Shown: one piece after another, positions 9,018 to 20,653 of the stretch
Layout of the letters: each line of letters starts with the position of its first letter
Position numbering within the stretch: position 1 is the first letter of the stretch
Origin: an uncultured Bacteroidales bacterium
GTDB taxonomy: Bacteria > Bacteroidota > Bacteroidia > Bacteroidales > UBA932
Length of the DNA stretch: 64,000 bases
Assembly (NCBI GenBank): GCA_905233345.1
Contig: CAJODQ010000011.1
Coordinates: forward strand, 1-64,000
Reading direction: 5' to 3'
Notes under the pieces: generated by a model
Seen by the model: only the letters and a program-made list of their open reading frames with translations
Told to the model about the DNA's origin: nothing
The model's database searches: none
Position numbers and translations under genes: made by a program

Positions 9018-9889
9018 TCGTTCCCGGCTTCAACAACCGCTATCCCAAGGACGGTGACGATGAACTCTGGTCTTACGCCGATTGCCGGAATGACCGGATC
9101 GTCATCGAAAGCTGCTGCACGACCCTCGAAGAAGCCCTTTCAGCGCAGACGCGCGGCGCCAACCGCATAGAGCTCTGCACAGACCTCTCTGTCGGCGGCA
9201 TCACCCCGCCCCGCGATCTCATCCAGGAAGTCGTCGATGCCCTGATCATTCCCGTCAATGTCTTGATCCGTCCTTCAACGCGTGTATTTCGCGCGGGTGG
9301 TATTGCCTCCAGGAGACATGCCACCCTCGGCGCTGTAAGAGGGAGGGGCCCATGCGCAGCATGGGAGGGGTCGAGCGAAGCGAGACGCTCCGGGAGGCAA
9401 TGCCAGAGCGCATCACGCGTTGAAGGACAGATCGCACAAGCGTCGAATGGCTTCTCATTCGAAGACTTTGTCTATAACGATGCCGATATCTCGCAGATGA
9501 TCGCAGATATTGAATACTGCAAGTCGGTGGGGGCAGCCGGTATCGTGGTCGGGGCGCTGACGCCGGACGGCGCCATCGACGTCGCCGCCATGCGCCGGCT
9601 CATCGCTGCCGCGGCGCCCCTCCCCGTCACCTTCCACCGCGCCTTTGACGTCTGTACCCAAGACCCTTTCGACGCCCTTGAAACCGTCATCTCCCTCGGC
9701 TGTACCCGCCTGCTCACTTCCGGTCAGGCCCCCAAGGCCTGTGACGGCCGCACGCTGCTGAAACAGCTCGTCATCCGCGCAGGTGACCGCCTCATCCTCC
9801 TCATTGGCCGTGGGGTCACCCCCAAAAACATAAAAACCCTGGCCACCGAAACCGGCGCCAGGGAATTTCACGGGACAGCCCTTCCGTAA
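9014..9889 (+). CDS. cutC: CutC-like protein interrupted by an in-frame palindromic insertion
   Basis: The start ATG overlaps the preceding TGA (ATGA). Residues 20-87 show the CutC TIM-barrel start (RGANRIELCTDLSVGGITPP, then PVNVLIRP), and after about residue 150 it resumes with DFVYNDADISQMIADIEYCK, VTFHRAFD and LGCTRLLTSG. In ordinary CutC the block VLIRPRGGDFVY is continuous; here roughly 60 residues of low-complexity, Arg/Gly/Ser-rich sequence separate its halves, encoded by the palindrome at 9266-9434. The C-terminus stops at EFHGTALP, about 35 residues short of typical CutC, and the usual IMPGGG segment reads LLIGRG. CutC was named for copper homeostasis, but its biochemical role is unsettled. 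The gene is open but may encode a damaged product. Confidence 0.8.
   Translation: MIVPGFNNRYPKDGDDELWSYADCRNDRIVIESCCTTLEEALSAQTRGANRIELCTDLSVGGITPPRDLIQEVVDALIIPVNVLIRPSTRVFRAGGIASRRHATLGAVRGRGPCAAWEGSSEARRSGRQCQSASRVEGQIAQASNGFSFEDFVYNDADISQMIADIEYCKSVGAAGIVVGALTPDGAIDVAAMRRLIAAAAPLPVTFHRAFDVCTQDPFDALETVISLGCTRLLTSGQAPKACDGRTLLKQLVIRAGDRLILLIGRGVTPKNIKTLATETGAREFHGTALP
9266..9434. repeat. Palindromic element inserted within cutC
   Basis: Outer arms 9266-9285 and 9415-9434 are inverted copies over 20 bp with one mismatch (core GTCCTTCAACGCGTG, 15 bp perfect). A second pair, GGTATTGCCTCC (9300-9311) and GGAGGCAATGCC (9394-9405), matches 11 of 12. Inner hairpins include CCCATG/CATGGG (9350-9366), CCCTC/GAGGG (9325-9344) and GAGCG/CGCTC (9374-9391). 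The perfect-arm span 9271-9429 is 159 bp, exactly 53 codons, and contains no stop in the cutC frame. Confidence 0.85.
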
Positions 9890-9893
9890 AGCC

Positions 9894-10727
9894 TTATTCC
9901 TGCGGTGACAGCACGAAGGTGACGGAGCCGGAGGTGGAGGAGTTCTGGATGCGGCCGGAGATGGTCAGCAGACATTTGCCGTCCATGTATTCGATCACAG
10001 CCTCGTCGGACTCGAAGGTGAAGCCCTGCGGACGCTGTTCCCACGAATAATGGATGACGTTGCCGGAGAGCGAGAACTCGCTCATGTCGGCGTAACCGTC
10101 GCTGTAGGCGAAGATCATCTTTTCCGTGCCGGTCAGCGAAAGGGATGTGATGCTGCGGTTGGGAACGTCCTGGGGCACCTTGTGGTGGTTGTCCCACAGG
10201 AATTGGGCAATCTCCTGGAAATTGCAGCCGGTGAAGTCGGCGCCGACCGTAGTCCAGCCCTTGACCGTGAGGCGCGTCTTGTCGACGTTCCAGGCGCGGT
10301 AGACCTTGTTCGAAACGGTCGGCTTGAGGAACGTCGCCTGGGTCTGCTCGACGGTGCCGCCGTCGGGCTTGAGGGTCAGCGACACCTGGCCGGTCTGGCT
10401 GTTGTCGAACACGACGGAGCCGTAGCCGGCGAGCCGGTATTCGTTGCCGGAAACCGTATATTTTCCAGTCCGGTAGCTGACGGTCCCTTTCTCATCGGCG
10501 ACCCGGCCGAGGAAATACAGGCCGCTCTCCGTCAGTTCAATGCTGACGATGCTCCCGACAGGGGCGGTCGAGGCCGCCTTGGTCATCGGACCGATGGACA
10601 GATTCCCCGCAAAGGAAGTGTAGGCCGGCTCAGGCAGTACGGGCTCGTCGTTGTTGGGGAACTCGTTGCAGGCCAGCAACAGCGGCAGGAGGGCTGCCAG
10701 GAAGGTGATTCTCAGGATAGTCTTCAT
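9894..10727 (-). CDS. Hypothetical lipoprotein
   Basis: The 277-residue product has a lipoprotein signal with lipobox LLLAC (Cys20). The rest is rich in beta-strand-like, Thr/Ser/Gly sequence with no motif I recognise. An in-frame ATG one codon earlier (10730) is equally possible; the frame is open further upstream but would run into the preceding gene. It follows the barrel-like protein gene by about 5 bp and ends 4 bp from cutC, which converges on it. It is probably a surface or periplasmic lipoprotein of the downstream unit after the ATP synthase operon. Confidence 0.7.
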   Translation of the reverse strand: MKTILRITFLAALLPLLLACNEFPNNDEPVLPEPAYTSFAGNLSIGPMTKAASTAPVGSIVSIELTESGLYFLGRVADEKGTVSYRTGKYTVSGNEYRLAGYGSVVFDNSQTGQVSLTLKPDGGTVEQTQATFLKPTVSNKVYRAWNVDKTRLTVKGWTTVGADFTGCNFQEIAQFLWDNHHKVPQDVPNRSITSLSLTGTEKMIFAYSDGYADMSEFSLSGNVIHYSWEQRPQGFTFESDEAVIEYMDGKCLLTISGRIQNSSTSGSVTFVLSPQE

Positions 10728-10732
10728 CATTG

Positions 10733-11500
10733 TCAGAACAATTTCACATACAGGTGGGCGGAGAGCGTCGGCCAGACGACCATCCACCCGAGATATTTGT
10801 CAGTGTAGCCCTCGAAGCCCGGAACCAGGCTTTCAAGCACTTCGTTGGACAGGGTCACCGTCTTTTTCGAACCCGTAGGGGTTTCCCCCTGCGCCTGGAA
10901 GAAAGGCTTGCCCTGGTATTGCACGCCGAGGTCTACGGAGAAACTGACCGGGCTTTTTTTCTGGATGGCCCGTCCGTAGCCGACGCCCGCATAGGGTTTG
11001 ACGGCGAAACGGTCGGTGCCGAGGCCCTTGCCGCAGAGCGCTGCTTCCAGCACGCCTCCCGTGGCCTTGACCAGGTAGCCGTCGACGATGAGTCCGGCCG
11101 TGTTGTAGTCGGCTGGCAGTCCCTTGAGGATGCCGCGGGCGACGCGGGGTGAACCCATGTGGGCGCCGACGGAGATGTGGAAGTCGCTGGAGCCGGGGAA
11201 GATGTCGAAGAGGACGCGGCCTTCGTTCATGCCCAGCTTGACCGTCATCGGCGTGGCGACTTGCTTGCCGGAGGGATCGCCCGGATGTTCCGGAACGGAA
11301 ATCCCGTTGATCGTGGCGCCGACCAGGCCGGTGGCGAAACCGTAGCCCGTCCGCAGCTGCAGATGACCGCCCAGACGGGCGCCCAGTTCGACGGAGACCC
11401 CGTCGGTGCCGACGCCGGCACCGAGCGACAGGTACTGTGCCCGGGCGGGAAGCGCGCAGGCCAGTACGAGCAGCAGGAGGATCAGGCGCTTAGTTCTCAT
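10733..11500 (-). CDS. Putative outer-membrane beta-barrel or exported protein
   Basis: The 255-residue product has a Sec signal peptide (LILLLLVLACALPARAQ). The mature part alternates hydrophobic and polar residues with many glycines (YLSLGAGVGTDGVSVELGAR, LQLRTGYGFATG, VKPYAGVGYGRAIQ), and ends in Phe after YVKLF. Both features are typical of small outer-membrane barrels. I cannot name a family. Its start overlaps the end of the M28 peptidase gene by 11 bp, so the two are translationally close. Confidence 0.65.
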   Translation of the reverse strand: MRTKRLILLLLVLACALPARAQYLSLGAGVGTDGVSVELGARLGGHLQLRTGYGFATGLVGATINGISVPEHPGDPSGKQVATPMTVKLGMNEGRVLFDIFPGSSDFHISVGAHMGSPRVARGILKGLPADYNTAGLIVDGYLVKATGGVLEAALCGKGLGTDRFAVKPYAGVGYGRAIQKKSPVSFSVDLGVQYQGKPFFQAQGETPTGSKKTVTLSNEVLESLVPGFEGYTDKYLGWMVVWPTLSAHLYVKLF

Positions 11501-12884
11501 GGTTTTTGATGAATTGGGTCAGGAGCTGGAACAGGCGGTCGAAGTTCGCGTCGCTCGTATGCGCGTAGGTGTCCCGTGGCGTGTGGTAATGTTCGATCAG
11601 CGGACCGTCGGTCTCAAAATAGATGCAGGGTACGTTCTGCTCGGCGAAAGCATAGTGGTCGCTGTTGTCGGACAGCGGCTGGACGGCGATGTCGAAGGGC
11701 GGGAACTGCCCCGATTCATTGATGTCGTGGAAGACCTTCAGACCAGCCGCACCGGCTGCGGACACCTCCGTGGCCAGTTTGTCGCCTTCATCAGCAATCA
11801 TGTCGAGGTTGATCAGATAACGGATCTTGTCGAGCGGCCTGCGGGGATTTGCACAGTAGAAGAAGGCACCCAGCAGGTTCTCTTCTTCGGCGTCGAGCAG
11901 GATGAACTGCATGCCGTGGCGCGGGCGGTGCTTGCTGAAATATTTGGCCAGGGTCACCAGCATGGCAGCGCCGGAAGCGTTGTCGTTGGCGCCCGGGAAC
12001 AGGAAGTCGTTACCCATGAAGCCCAGGTGGTCGTAGTGGGCGATGAAGGTGTAGTATTCCTCGCTCTTCGAATCTGTGCCGGGCAGCCAGGCTACGATGT
12101 TGTGCGCGTCGCGGACCGGGAGCATCTCGGCGTCGAGGTGCAACTCGATCTCGCGGGCGTCGGCAGGGAAGGACCCGTTCACAAAGAGCACGGGATACGG
12201 GGTCTGGTACCAGGAGCGGGCCTTGAAATACGGGAACTGCTCTTCCTGCTGGAGGATGATGCCGCCCACCTGGTCCAGTTGCGTCAGCCAGGGCTGGTAT
12301 TTGTCGAAGGGATCGGGCTGCAGGGCCTCCAGGTAGCGCTCCCAGTCGATCAGCACGAACTGGTCGCGGTAGAGACCGCTGCTCAGGTGCTCGATAAAAC
12401 CTTCGGGCCGGTAGGCCTCCTCATCGAGCCGGGTCACCTTGAAGAAACCGTGGCACGTAGGGGAGAACTCCTTGACCGTGTAATCGAAGGTCGGCGCGTA
12501 GTCCACTCCGTCGACGGAGAGCGACATGGCCCCGCGCATCACGTTCATCGGGAATTGGAAGTGCTGGAGCCAGGGGAGATACTTTCCACTGTCTTCCGGC
12601 ACGTTCCATCGTCCCGCATCGGAGGGTTCCACCACGCTCTTGAGGTAGGGCCGCGCCACCGTCTCTTCGGGGCCGGCCGCCTTGCAGGGCACGACGCCCT
12701 CGATGGCGGACAGTTGGTCGATGAGGTAACGGGCCGCCTGCAGGTCGCCGTCACCCCGGACACTGCGACCCTGGTACCGCTCCTGGGAGAGTTCTTCCAC
12801 GATGCCCCCGTACAGCGCCTTGTAGTCGGGTGTACAGCCGTAGAGGGCGAGGGCGGCGGCCAAAAGCATGGCGATTCTTTTCAT
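11490..12884 (-). CDS. M28 family zinc peptidase, lipoprotein
   Basis: The 464-residue lipoprotein (lipobox ALYGC, Cys17) carries the M28 co-catalytic zinc motifs: AHYDHLG (His283, Asp285), GANDNASGAAM, DAEEENLLGA, NLDMIAD, and a late SDHYAF and HTPRDT. M28 members are aminopeptidases or carboxypeptidases. Residues about 80-270 hold an inserted PA-like or lid region. It follows the thioredoxin-like gene by 9 bp and overlaps the next gene. A periplasmic or surface role in peptide breakdown is likely; the substrate is unknown. Confidence 0.88.
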   Translation of the reverse strand: MKRIAMLLAAALALYGCTPDYKALYGGIVEELSQERYQGRSVRGDGDLQAARYLIDQLSAIEGVVPCKAAGPEETVARPYLKSVVEPSDAGRWNVPEDSGKYLPWLQHFQFPMNVMRGAMSLSVDGVDYAPTFDYTVKEFSPTCHGFFKVTRLDEEAYRPEGFIEHLSSGLYRDQFVLIDWERYLEALQPDPFDKYQPWLTQLDQVGGIILQQEEQFPYFKARSWYQTPYPVLFVNGSFPADAREIELHLDAEMLPVRDAHNIVAWLPGTDSKSEEYYTFIAHYDHLGFMGNDFLFPGANDNASGAAMLVTLAKYFSKHRPRHGMQFILLDAEEENLLGAFFYCANPRRPLDKIRYLINLDMIADEGDKLATEVSAAGAAGLKVFHDINESGQFPPFDIAVQPLSDNSDHYAFAEQNVPCIYFETDGPLIEHYHTPRDTYAHTSDANFDRLFQLLTQFIKNHEN

Positions 12885-12893
12885 GGTCTTGGA

Positions 12894-13991
12894 TTACTGG
12901 TTGATGATGTCGCGGACGGTCTCCATCATCTTCTCGCCGCGAAGGCCTTCGCCGCGTTTGTAGATGGTGCCGTCGGGCGCGAAGAGGATCATGGTCGGGA
13001 TGCCGGTAATGCCGTAGATGTCGGTCGGGTTTTTGTCTTCACCCACGAATATCTGCGGCCAGGTCATCTCCATTTCGGCCATCTTTTTGACACTGGCGGT
13101 GTTGTCGCCGTCCCAGACGGCCACGCCCAGCACGGTGAACTTGTCGCCGGAGAGTTCCTTGTGCGTCTTCTTGATATTGGGAATCTCGCGCATGCACGGT
13201 CCGCACCACGATGCCCAGAAATCGGTGAGTACCCAGCGGCCCTTGCCGACGATGTCGGAGAGCTTAATGTCGGCACCTTCCGGGGTCTTGCCGGCGAAGT
13301 CGACGAAGGCTTTGCCTTCGGCCGTCTCCTGTTCAGCAACCTTGCAGTTGCGGATGCGGGCGATCGACTCGTCTTCGGAGACGAACTTGCCGCATTTCGC
13401 CAGAATGCCGTCGAGCTCTTCGAGCGGCAGGTCATAGATGATATTCTGCAGGGCGTAGCGGGCGATATAGTTGTCCTTGTTCTTGTCGATGGCGGCCAGG
13501 CTGATTGTCTTTACCTTGTCCATCGTCTCCTCGTAGAGGGCTTCGGCTGCGTCTTCATCGTTCTCATCCAGGGCGGCGGCCTTCTCCCGGTATTCGCGGG
13601 ACACGCCGTTGATCTCCTCGTTGAAATCGGCCATGGCCTGGTTGATCTTGGAACCCTTGAGCTCGCACTTGGGACCGGTCGGGGCGAAAGTCAACTGGTC
13701 GGTGCCTTTCTCGGCGATCACGTTGTAGGACCAGCTGCGGTCGCGCGGGGCGCGTTCGCGGAAGTTGGCCACGACGGTGTAGACTTTCTCCGGGTTGGCC
13801 GGGGCCTTGAGTTCGAATTTGCCGTCAACCACAGCTGCGGAGTCGAGGACGGTCTTGCCGTCGCACAGATAGACGAGCTGATCTTCCGGGAAGGTCTCGC
13901 CTTCGGCGATGGTACCCTTGATGGTGACGGTGTCCTGTCCGCACGAGGCGGCGAGCAGCAGGACGAAGAGGGAGTAGAAGATTTTTTTCAT
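12894..13991 (-). CDS. TlpA-like thiol-disulfide oxidoreductase lipoprotein with DUF4369-type N-terminus
   Basis: The 365-residue lipoprotein (LLLAASC, Cys17) has an N-terminal beta domain of the DUF4369 kind (TVTIKGTIAEGETFPEDQLVYL), a charged helical middle (residues about 125-205), and a C-terminal thioredoxin fold with the active site WASWCGPC (Cys260/Cys263) and the cis-Pro loop GIPTMILFAPDG. It should act as a periplasmic thiol oxidoreductase. It starts 19 bp after atpG, with no visible terminator between, so it may be read through from the ATP synthase operon. Confidence 0.9.
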   Translation of the reverse strand: MKKIFYSLFVLLLAASCGQDTVTIKGTIAEGETFPEDQLVYLCDGKTVLDSAAVVDGKFELKAPANPEKVYTVVANFRERAPRDRSWSYNVIAEKGTDQLTFAPTGPKCELKGSKINQAMADFNEEINGVSREYREKAAALDENDEDAAEALYEETMDKVKTISLAAIDKNKDNYIARYALQNIIYDLPLEELDGILAKCGKFVSEDESIARIRNCKVAEQETAEGKAFVDFAGKTPEGADIKLSDIVGKGRWVLTDFWASWCGPCMREIPNIKKTHKELSGDKFTVLGVAVWDGDNTASVKKMAEMEMTWPQIFVGEDKNPTDIYGITGIPTMILFAPDGTIYKRGEGLRGEKMMETVRDIINQ

Positions 13992-14010
13992 GGTGTTATA
14001 GGTTGAAAAA

Positions 14011-14886
14011 TTATGTCAATGATCCGCCGACGATGTCGAGCAGTTCGCTCGTGATCGCCTGCTGGCGGCGCTTGTTGTATTCGAGGGTGAGCTGTTCGAG
14101 GAGTTCGTCGGCGTTGTCGCTGGCCAGCTGCATGGCCACGGTGCGGGCGGCCTGCTCGGCGGCATAACTGTCCATGAGCACGGTGTAGACCTTGAGCAGC
14201 AAGACTTTGGGCAGCAGTTCTTCCACCACTTCCTTTCGGCTCGGTTCGACGATCAGGTCGTCGTCGACCGGGCCAGCCACCGTTTCCGGCAGCACCAGCG
14301 GCAGGTAGATCTCCCGCGTGGGCGGTTGGGACGCATTGGACTTGTAGTGGTTGTAGAGCAGCACGATGCGGCCCACCTCGCCTTTTTCAAAGCTTTCGAT
14401 GAGTTCGCGGGCCAGTTCGGCGGCGGGTTCGTAGGCGGGCTTGTCGAGCAGCGACGAGGCATCGCGGCGGATGATGAAGCCGGTCTTGCGCGCGGCTTCG
14501 GCGACCTTGCGTCCCACAGGGTAGAGGTCGATCTGCTCGCGCTGGACGCCGGCGTCTTCCAGGGCCCCGAGTTCGTTCAGGAGCGCTTTGACGGCGGTGG
14601 TGTTGAAGCCGCCGCAGAGGGAGCTGTTCGAGGAGAAGGCGACCACGGCCACGCGCGGGCTGCCGTTGTCACGCAGCAGCGGCGTCTCGAGCGCCGTTCG
14701 GACATTGCGGTCGGCCAGCAGGTCCTGCAGGATGCCGTGCAGCTTCTCCTGATAGGGAAGCATGCCGGTGATGGCCTGCTGCGCGCGATGCAGCTTGGCC
14801 GCCGCGACCATCTTCATGGCCGAGGTGATCTGCAGGGTGCTTTTGACCGAAGCGATCCGGGTCTTTGTCTCCTTGAGCGATGCCAT
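14011..14886 (-). CDS. atpG: F1Fo ATP synthase gamma subunit
   Basis: The 291-residue product begins MASLKETKTRIASVKSTLQITSAMKMVAAAK, the conserved gamma N-terminal helix, and ends with the matching C-terminal helix (ELLEQLTLEYNKRRQQAITSELLDIVGG). Gamma is the rotating shaft inside the alpha3beta3 hexamer. It is last in the operon, 3 bp after atpA, which is the Bacteroidota arrangement with beta and epsilon at the front. Confidence 0.97.
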   Translation of the reverse strand: MASLKETKTRIASVKSTLQITSAMKMVAAAKLHRAQQAITGMLPYQEKLHGILQDLLADRNVRTALETPLLRDNGSPRVAVVAFSSNSSLCGGFNTTAVKALLNELGALEDAGVQREQIDLYPVGRKVAEAARKTGFIIRRDASSLLDKPAYEPAAELARELIESFEKGEVGRIVLLYNHYKSNASQPPTREIYLPLVLPETVAGPVDDDLIVEPSRKEVVEELLPKVLLLKVYTVLMDSYAAEQAARTVAMQLASDNADELLEQLTLEYNKRRQQAITSELLDIVGGSLT

Positions 14887-14889
14887 GGT

Positions 14890-16468
<1,579 letters not shown>

Positions 16469-16476
<8 letters not shown>

Positions 16477-16978
16477 TCTTGCGATTTTTTCTGTTTTTCT
16501 CTTCCCATTCCTTGCGGATGGTCTGCAGCTGCGAAGCGATGGAAGCGTCGAGCCGCTTGTCTTCGATCTGGAGGACGAAGCCGCCGATCAGGTCCGGATT
16601 GATTTCCGTCTTGAAGTCGATCTCGGAGAATCCCTGCAGTTTCATCAGGGTCTCCAGCTTACCGGCCAGCTCCGGATCTTCCACGGCCGTGGTGAGCCAG
16701 GCTCGCGTGATGCCCTTCTCCTTGCGGTAGAGCACCCGGTAGTCGTATAGGATCGCCGACAGGTACGGCACGCGCTTGTTGCGGATCACCAGCGCGAGAA
16801 AGCGCTGCATCGTTTCGGAGAGCTGCGCGATGCAGGCGCTCATGGATTGATCCTCGCCCGACATCATCGCGCGCTTCAGTGCGGCGCACTCTTCGTAGAC
16901 ACGCGTCTCCGTGTGCTGTTCGTGGGCGAAGAGCAGCAGGGCGTGTGCGTAGCGCGAGGCGATGAGTCCGGAGTCCAT
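16469..16978 (-). CDS. atpH: F1Fo ATP synthase delta subunit
   Basis: The 169-residue product has the OSCP/delta layout: N-terminal helical bundle starting [18 protein letters not shown] and the C-terminal [22 protein letters not shown] followed by [11 protein letters not shown], the conserved strand that anchors the b-dimer. It forms part of the peripheral stalk at the top of F1. It lies 3 bp after atpF and overlaps atpA. Confidence 0.95.
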
Positions 16979-16981
16979 GAT

Positions 16982-17491
16982 TTAATTGACGGGTTGGTGG
17001 CTGGCGCGGGCCTCTTCGATCAGCTTGTCGATGAGGCTGTGCTGTTTCTCTGCGGAGTTGAGGTGTTCGCGGACCAGTTTCTCCGCCACCTCGATGGAGA
17101 GGTTGGTCACTTCATCGGCGATCTGGCGGCGGGCGGTTTCCTGCTCGATGCGAATGTCCTCGCGCGCCTTTTCAATCATGGCGCTGGTCTGGGCGCGGGC
17201 CTCTTCGCGGGCATCCTGGACGATCTTGTCGCCGGCTGCAGCCGCTTCGTTGAGGATGCGGGCCTGTTCCTTGCGGGCTTCTTCGATGAGTTTCTTCTGC
17301 TCGGCAGCCAGGTCTTTCAGGGTCTTCCGGGCCTCTTCTGCGTCACGAAGCGACTGCTCGATGGTGTCGGAGCGCTTCTTGACCATCCCCGTAATGAGGG
17401 GGAAGCCGAACTTCGCCAGGATGAAAAACACAATGGCGAAGATCAGGGTCATCCAGAAGAGGAGGCCGAAATCGGGTGTGATCAGGGACAT
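16982..17491 (-). CDS. atpF: F1Fo ATP synthase b subunit
   Basis: The 169-residue product has one N-terminal membrane segment (LLFWMTLIFAIVFFILAKFG) and then a long charged coiled coil rich in Ala/Glu/Lys/Arg (residues 35-160). This is the peripheral-stalk b subunit, a homodimer. The gene sits 3 bp after atpE and 3 bp before atpH. Confidence 0.96.
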   Translation of the reverse strand: MSLITPDFGLLFWMTLIFAIVFFILAKFGFPLITGMVKKRSDTIEQSLRDAEEARKTLKDLAAEQKKLIEEARKEQARILNEAAAAGDKIVQDAREEARAQTSAMIEKAREDIRIEQETARRQIADEVTNLSIEVAEKLVREHLNSAEKQHSLIDKLIEEARASHQPVN

Positions 17492-17494
17492 GGA

Positions 17495-17746
17495 CTAGCG
17501 GGTGATGCCCAGCAGGCAGACGAGGATGGCGAACAGGCAGGCGCCTTCGATGAGGGCGGCGATGATGATGGCGGTGGTACGCATGCCACTGGCGGCTTCC
17601 GGCTGGCGGGCCGAGCTTTCCAGGGCCGATTTACCGATTTTACCGATGCCGATGGCGGCTGCGATGGCTGCGATGCCGGCCCCGATGGCGGCGCCGAATT
17701 TACCGAGCGCCGAACCTGCGATGGCTTGTAAGATGATCATTAACAT
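17495..17746 (-). CDS. atpE: F1Fo ATP synthase c subunit
   Basis: The 83-residue proteolipid is two membrane helices joined by the polar loop with ARQPEA. The ion-binding glutamate is in helix 2 (AALIEGACLFAI). Aligned to sodium-type c subunits, the helix-1 Gln is replaced by Ile (GIGKIGK) and the Ser/Thr after the Glu are Gly-Ala, so the sodium ligands are absent and proton coupling is inferred. A start two codons later (17740) is also possible. It lies between atpB and atpF. Confidence 0.96.
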   Translation of the reverse strand: MLMIILQAIAGSALGKFGAAIGAGIAAIAAAIGIGKIGKSALESSARQPEAASGMRTTAIIIAALIEGACLFAILVCLLGITR

Positions 17747-17765
17747 GGTTTTGTGCGTTTATTGT

Positions 17766-18821
17766 TTATTTAGTTGTTTCCAATTGTTTTTCGTGTTCGG
17801 GTTCCTGGCGGGAGAGGCCGATGAAGACGCTCGAGAGCATCGTGAATACATAGGCCTGGATGAAGGCCACCAGCAGTTCGAGCACGTCCATGAAGACGCC
17901 GAAGAGCACAGAAATGACGCTCATCGAACCGTTGATCGCCGGGCCGAGTTTGGCCGTGATGAAGATCACCGCCACCACGCCCAGGATCATGATGTGTCCC
18001 GCCAGAATGTTGGCGAAGAGTCGGATCATCAGCGAGAAGGGCTTGGTAAAGATGCCGATGATCTCGATCAGCGGCATGAGCGGGACCGGCACCTTGAGCC
18101 AGGTCGGCACGTCGGGCCAGAAGATATCCTTGTAGTAGTGTTTGTTGCCGAAAAGGTTGACCGCCAGGAACGTGCAGACGGCCAGCACGAGCGTCACGGC
18201 AATGTTGCCGGTGACGTTGGCGCCGCCCGGGAAGAAGGGCACGATGCCCAGCAGATTGTTGAGGAAGATGAAGAAGAAGGCCGTCAGCAGGTAAGGCGCA
18301 TACTTCTCCCAGTCCTTGCCCACGCCTTCCTTGATGATGTCGTCGGTGACCATCGTGATGAGCATCTCCATCAGGCCCGGGAAGCCCCGCGGCGCTTCTT
18401 TCAGGGCATCGTGCCGCTTGTACCAGCGGGCGGTCGCCAGGATCAGCGCCACCAGCAGGATGGAGCTCAGGAGCAGGCTGAGCACATTCTTGGTAATGGA
18501 GATGTCGATGGGCCGTTTCCCCGTCGTTGCGTTCACGAGCTTGCCGTTCTCGTTGAGCGTATATCCGTTCTCTTCCATACGGGGGGAGAGGAAGACGTGC
18601 ACCCCGCCGTCGAAGACGATGCAGGGCAGGGGAATGGAGATGTGATGATCGTTGACGGTGGTGATGTGCCACTCGTAGGCGTCGCCGATGTGTCCGAAGA
18701 TGTATTCGTTCAGGTCGAAATCCTCCGTTTCAGCCGCATCCGCGTGCTGGGCCGCGGCGGGAACCGGGGCGGAAAGCAGCAGGACGGCCGCCAGCAGGAG
18801 TATCTTCCTTATCCCACGCAT
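17766..18821 (-). CDS. atpB: F1Fo ATP synthase a subunit
   Basis: The 351-residue product starts with a signal peptide-like segment (ILLLAAVLLLSAPVPAAAQ) and a periplasmic stretch of about 100 residues, a form seen in Bacteroidota a subunits, before the membrane core. The essential arginine is in the helix KPFSLMIRLFANILAGH. Subunit a forms the ion half-channels against the c-ring. The frame is open 15 codons further up, but the start at 18821 gives a clean signal peptide. Its start overlaps the end of atpC by 13 bp. No atpI gene is present between atpC and atpB. Confidence 0.95.
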   Translation of the reverse strand: MRGIRKILLLAAVLLLSAPVPAAAQHADAAETEDFDLNEYIFGHIGDAYEWHITTVNDHHISIPLPCIVFDGGVHVFLSPRMEENGYTLNENGKLVNATTGKRPIDISITKNVLSLLLSSILLVALILATARWYKRHDALKEAPRGFPGLMEMLITMVTDDIIKEGVGKDWEKYAPYLLTAFFFIFLNNLLGIVPFFPGGANVTGNIAVTLVLAVCTFLAVNLFGNKHYYKDIFWPDVPTWLKVPVPLMPLIEIIGIFTKPFSLMIRLFANILAGHIMILGVVAVIFITAKLGPAINGSMSVISVLFGVFMDVLELLVAFIQAYVFTMLSSVFIGLSRQEPEHEKQLETTK

Positions 18822-19044
18822 ACGGTCACACAGTTGTCCCGGACTTCCACGAAGCCGGGTTGGCATTCGATCTCATGGCTTTCGCCTGCCTGCACGTAAC
18901 GGACCACACCCGCCACTGTGGAGGAGATCAGGGGTGCATGGTTCTGGAGCACCTCGAAACGGCCGAGCGTGCCGGGAAGTTCCACCAGCTCAGTGTCGAC
19001 CGAGAGGATTTCCCGCTGGGGCGATATGATTTTCAGGCGGATCA

Positions 19045-19045
<1 letters not shown>
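18809..19045 (-). CDS. atpC: F1Fo ATP synthase epsilon subunit, short form
   Basis: The 78-residue product has the epsilon beta-sandwich (LKIISPQREILSVDTELVELPGT, GRFEVLQNHAPLIS) but ends after FVEVRDNCVTVCVG, so the C-terminal helical hairpin that inhibits ATP hydrolysis in the usual ~135-residue form is absent. Short epsilon subunits are normal in Bacteroidota, so this is not a truncation. The ATG overlaps the atpD TGA by one base (TGATG); a GTG one codon earlier could also serve. Confidence 0.93.
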
Positions 19046-20604
<1,559 letters not shown>

Positions 20605-20653
20605 CTAACTTAGCAGCAGCAAAACGGCAACATCTATATAAAACATACGCATT

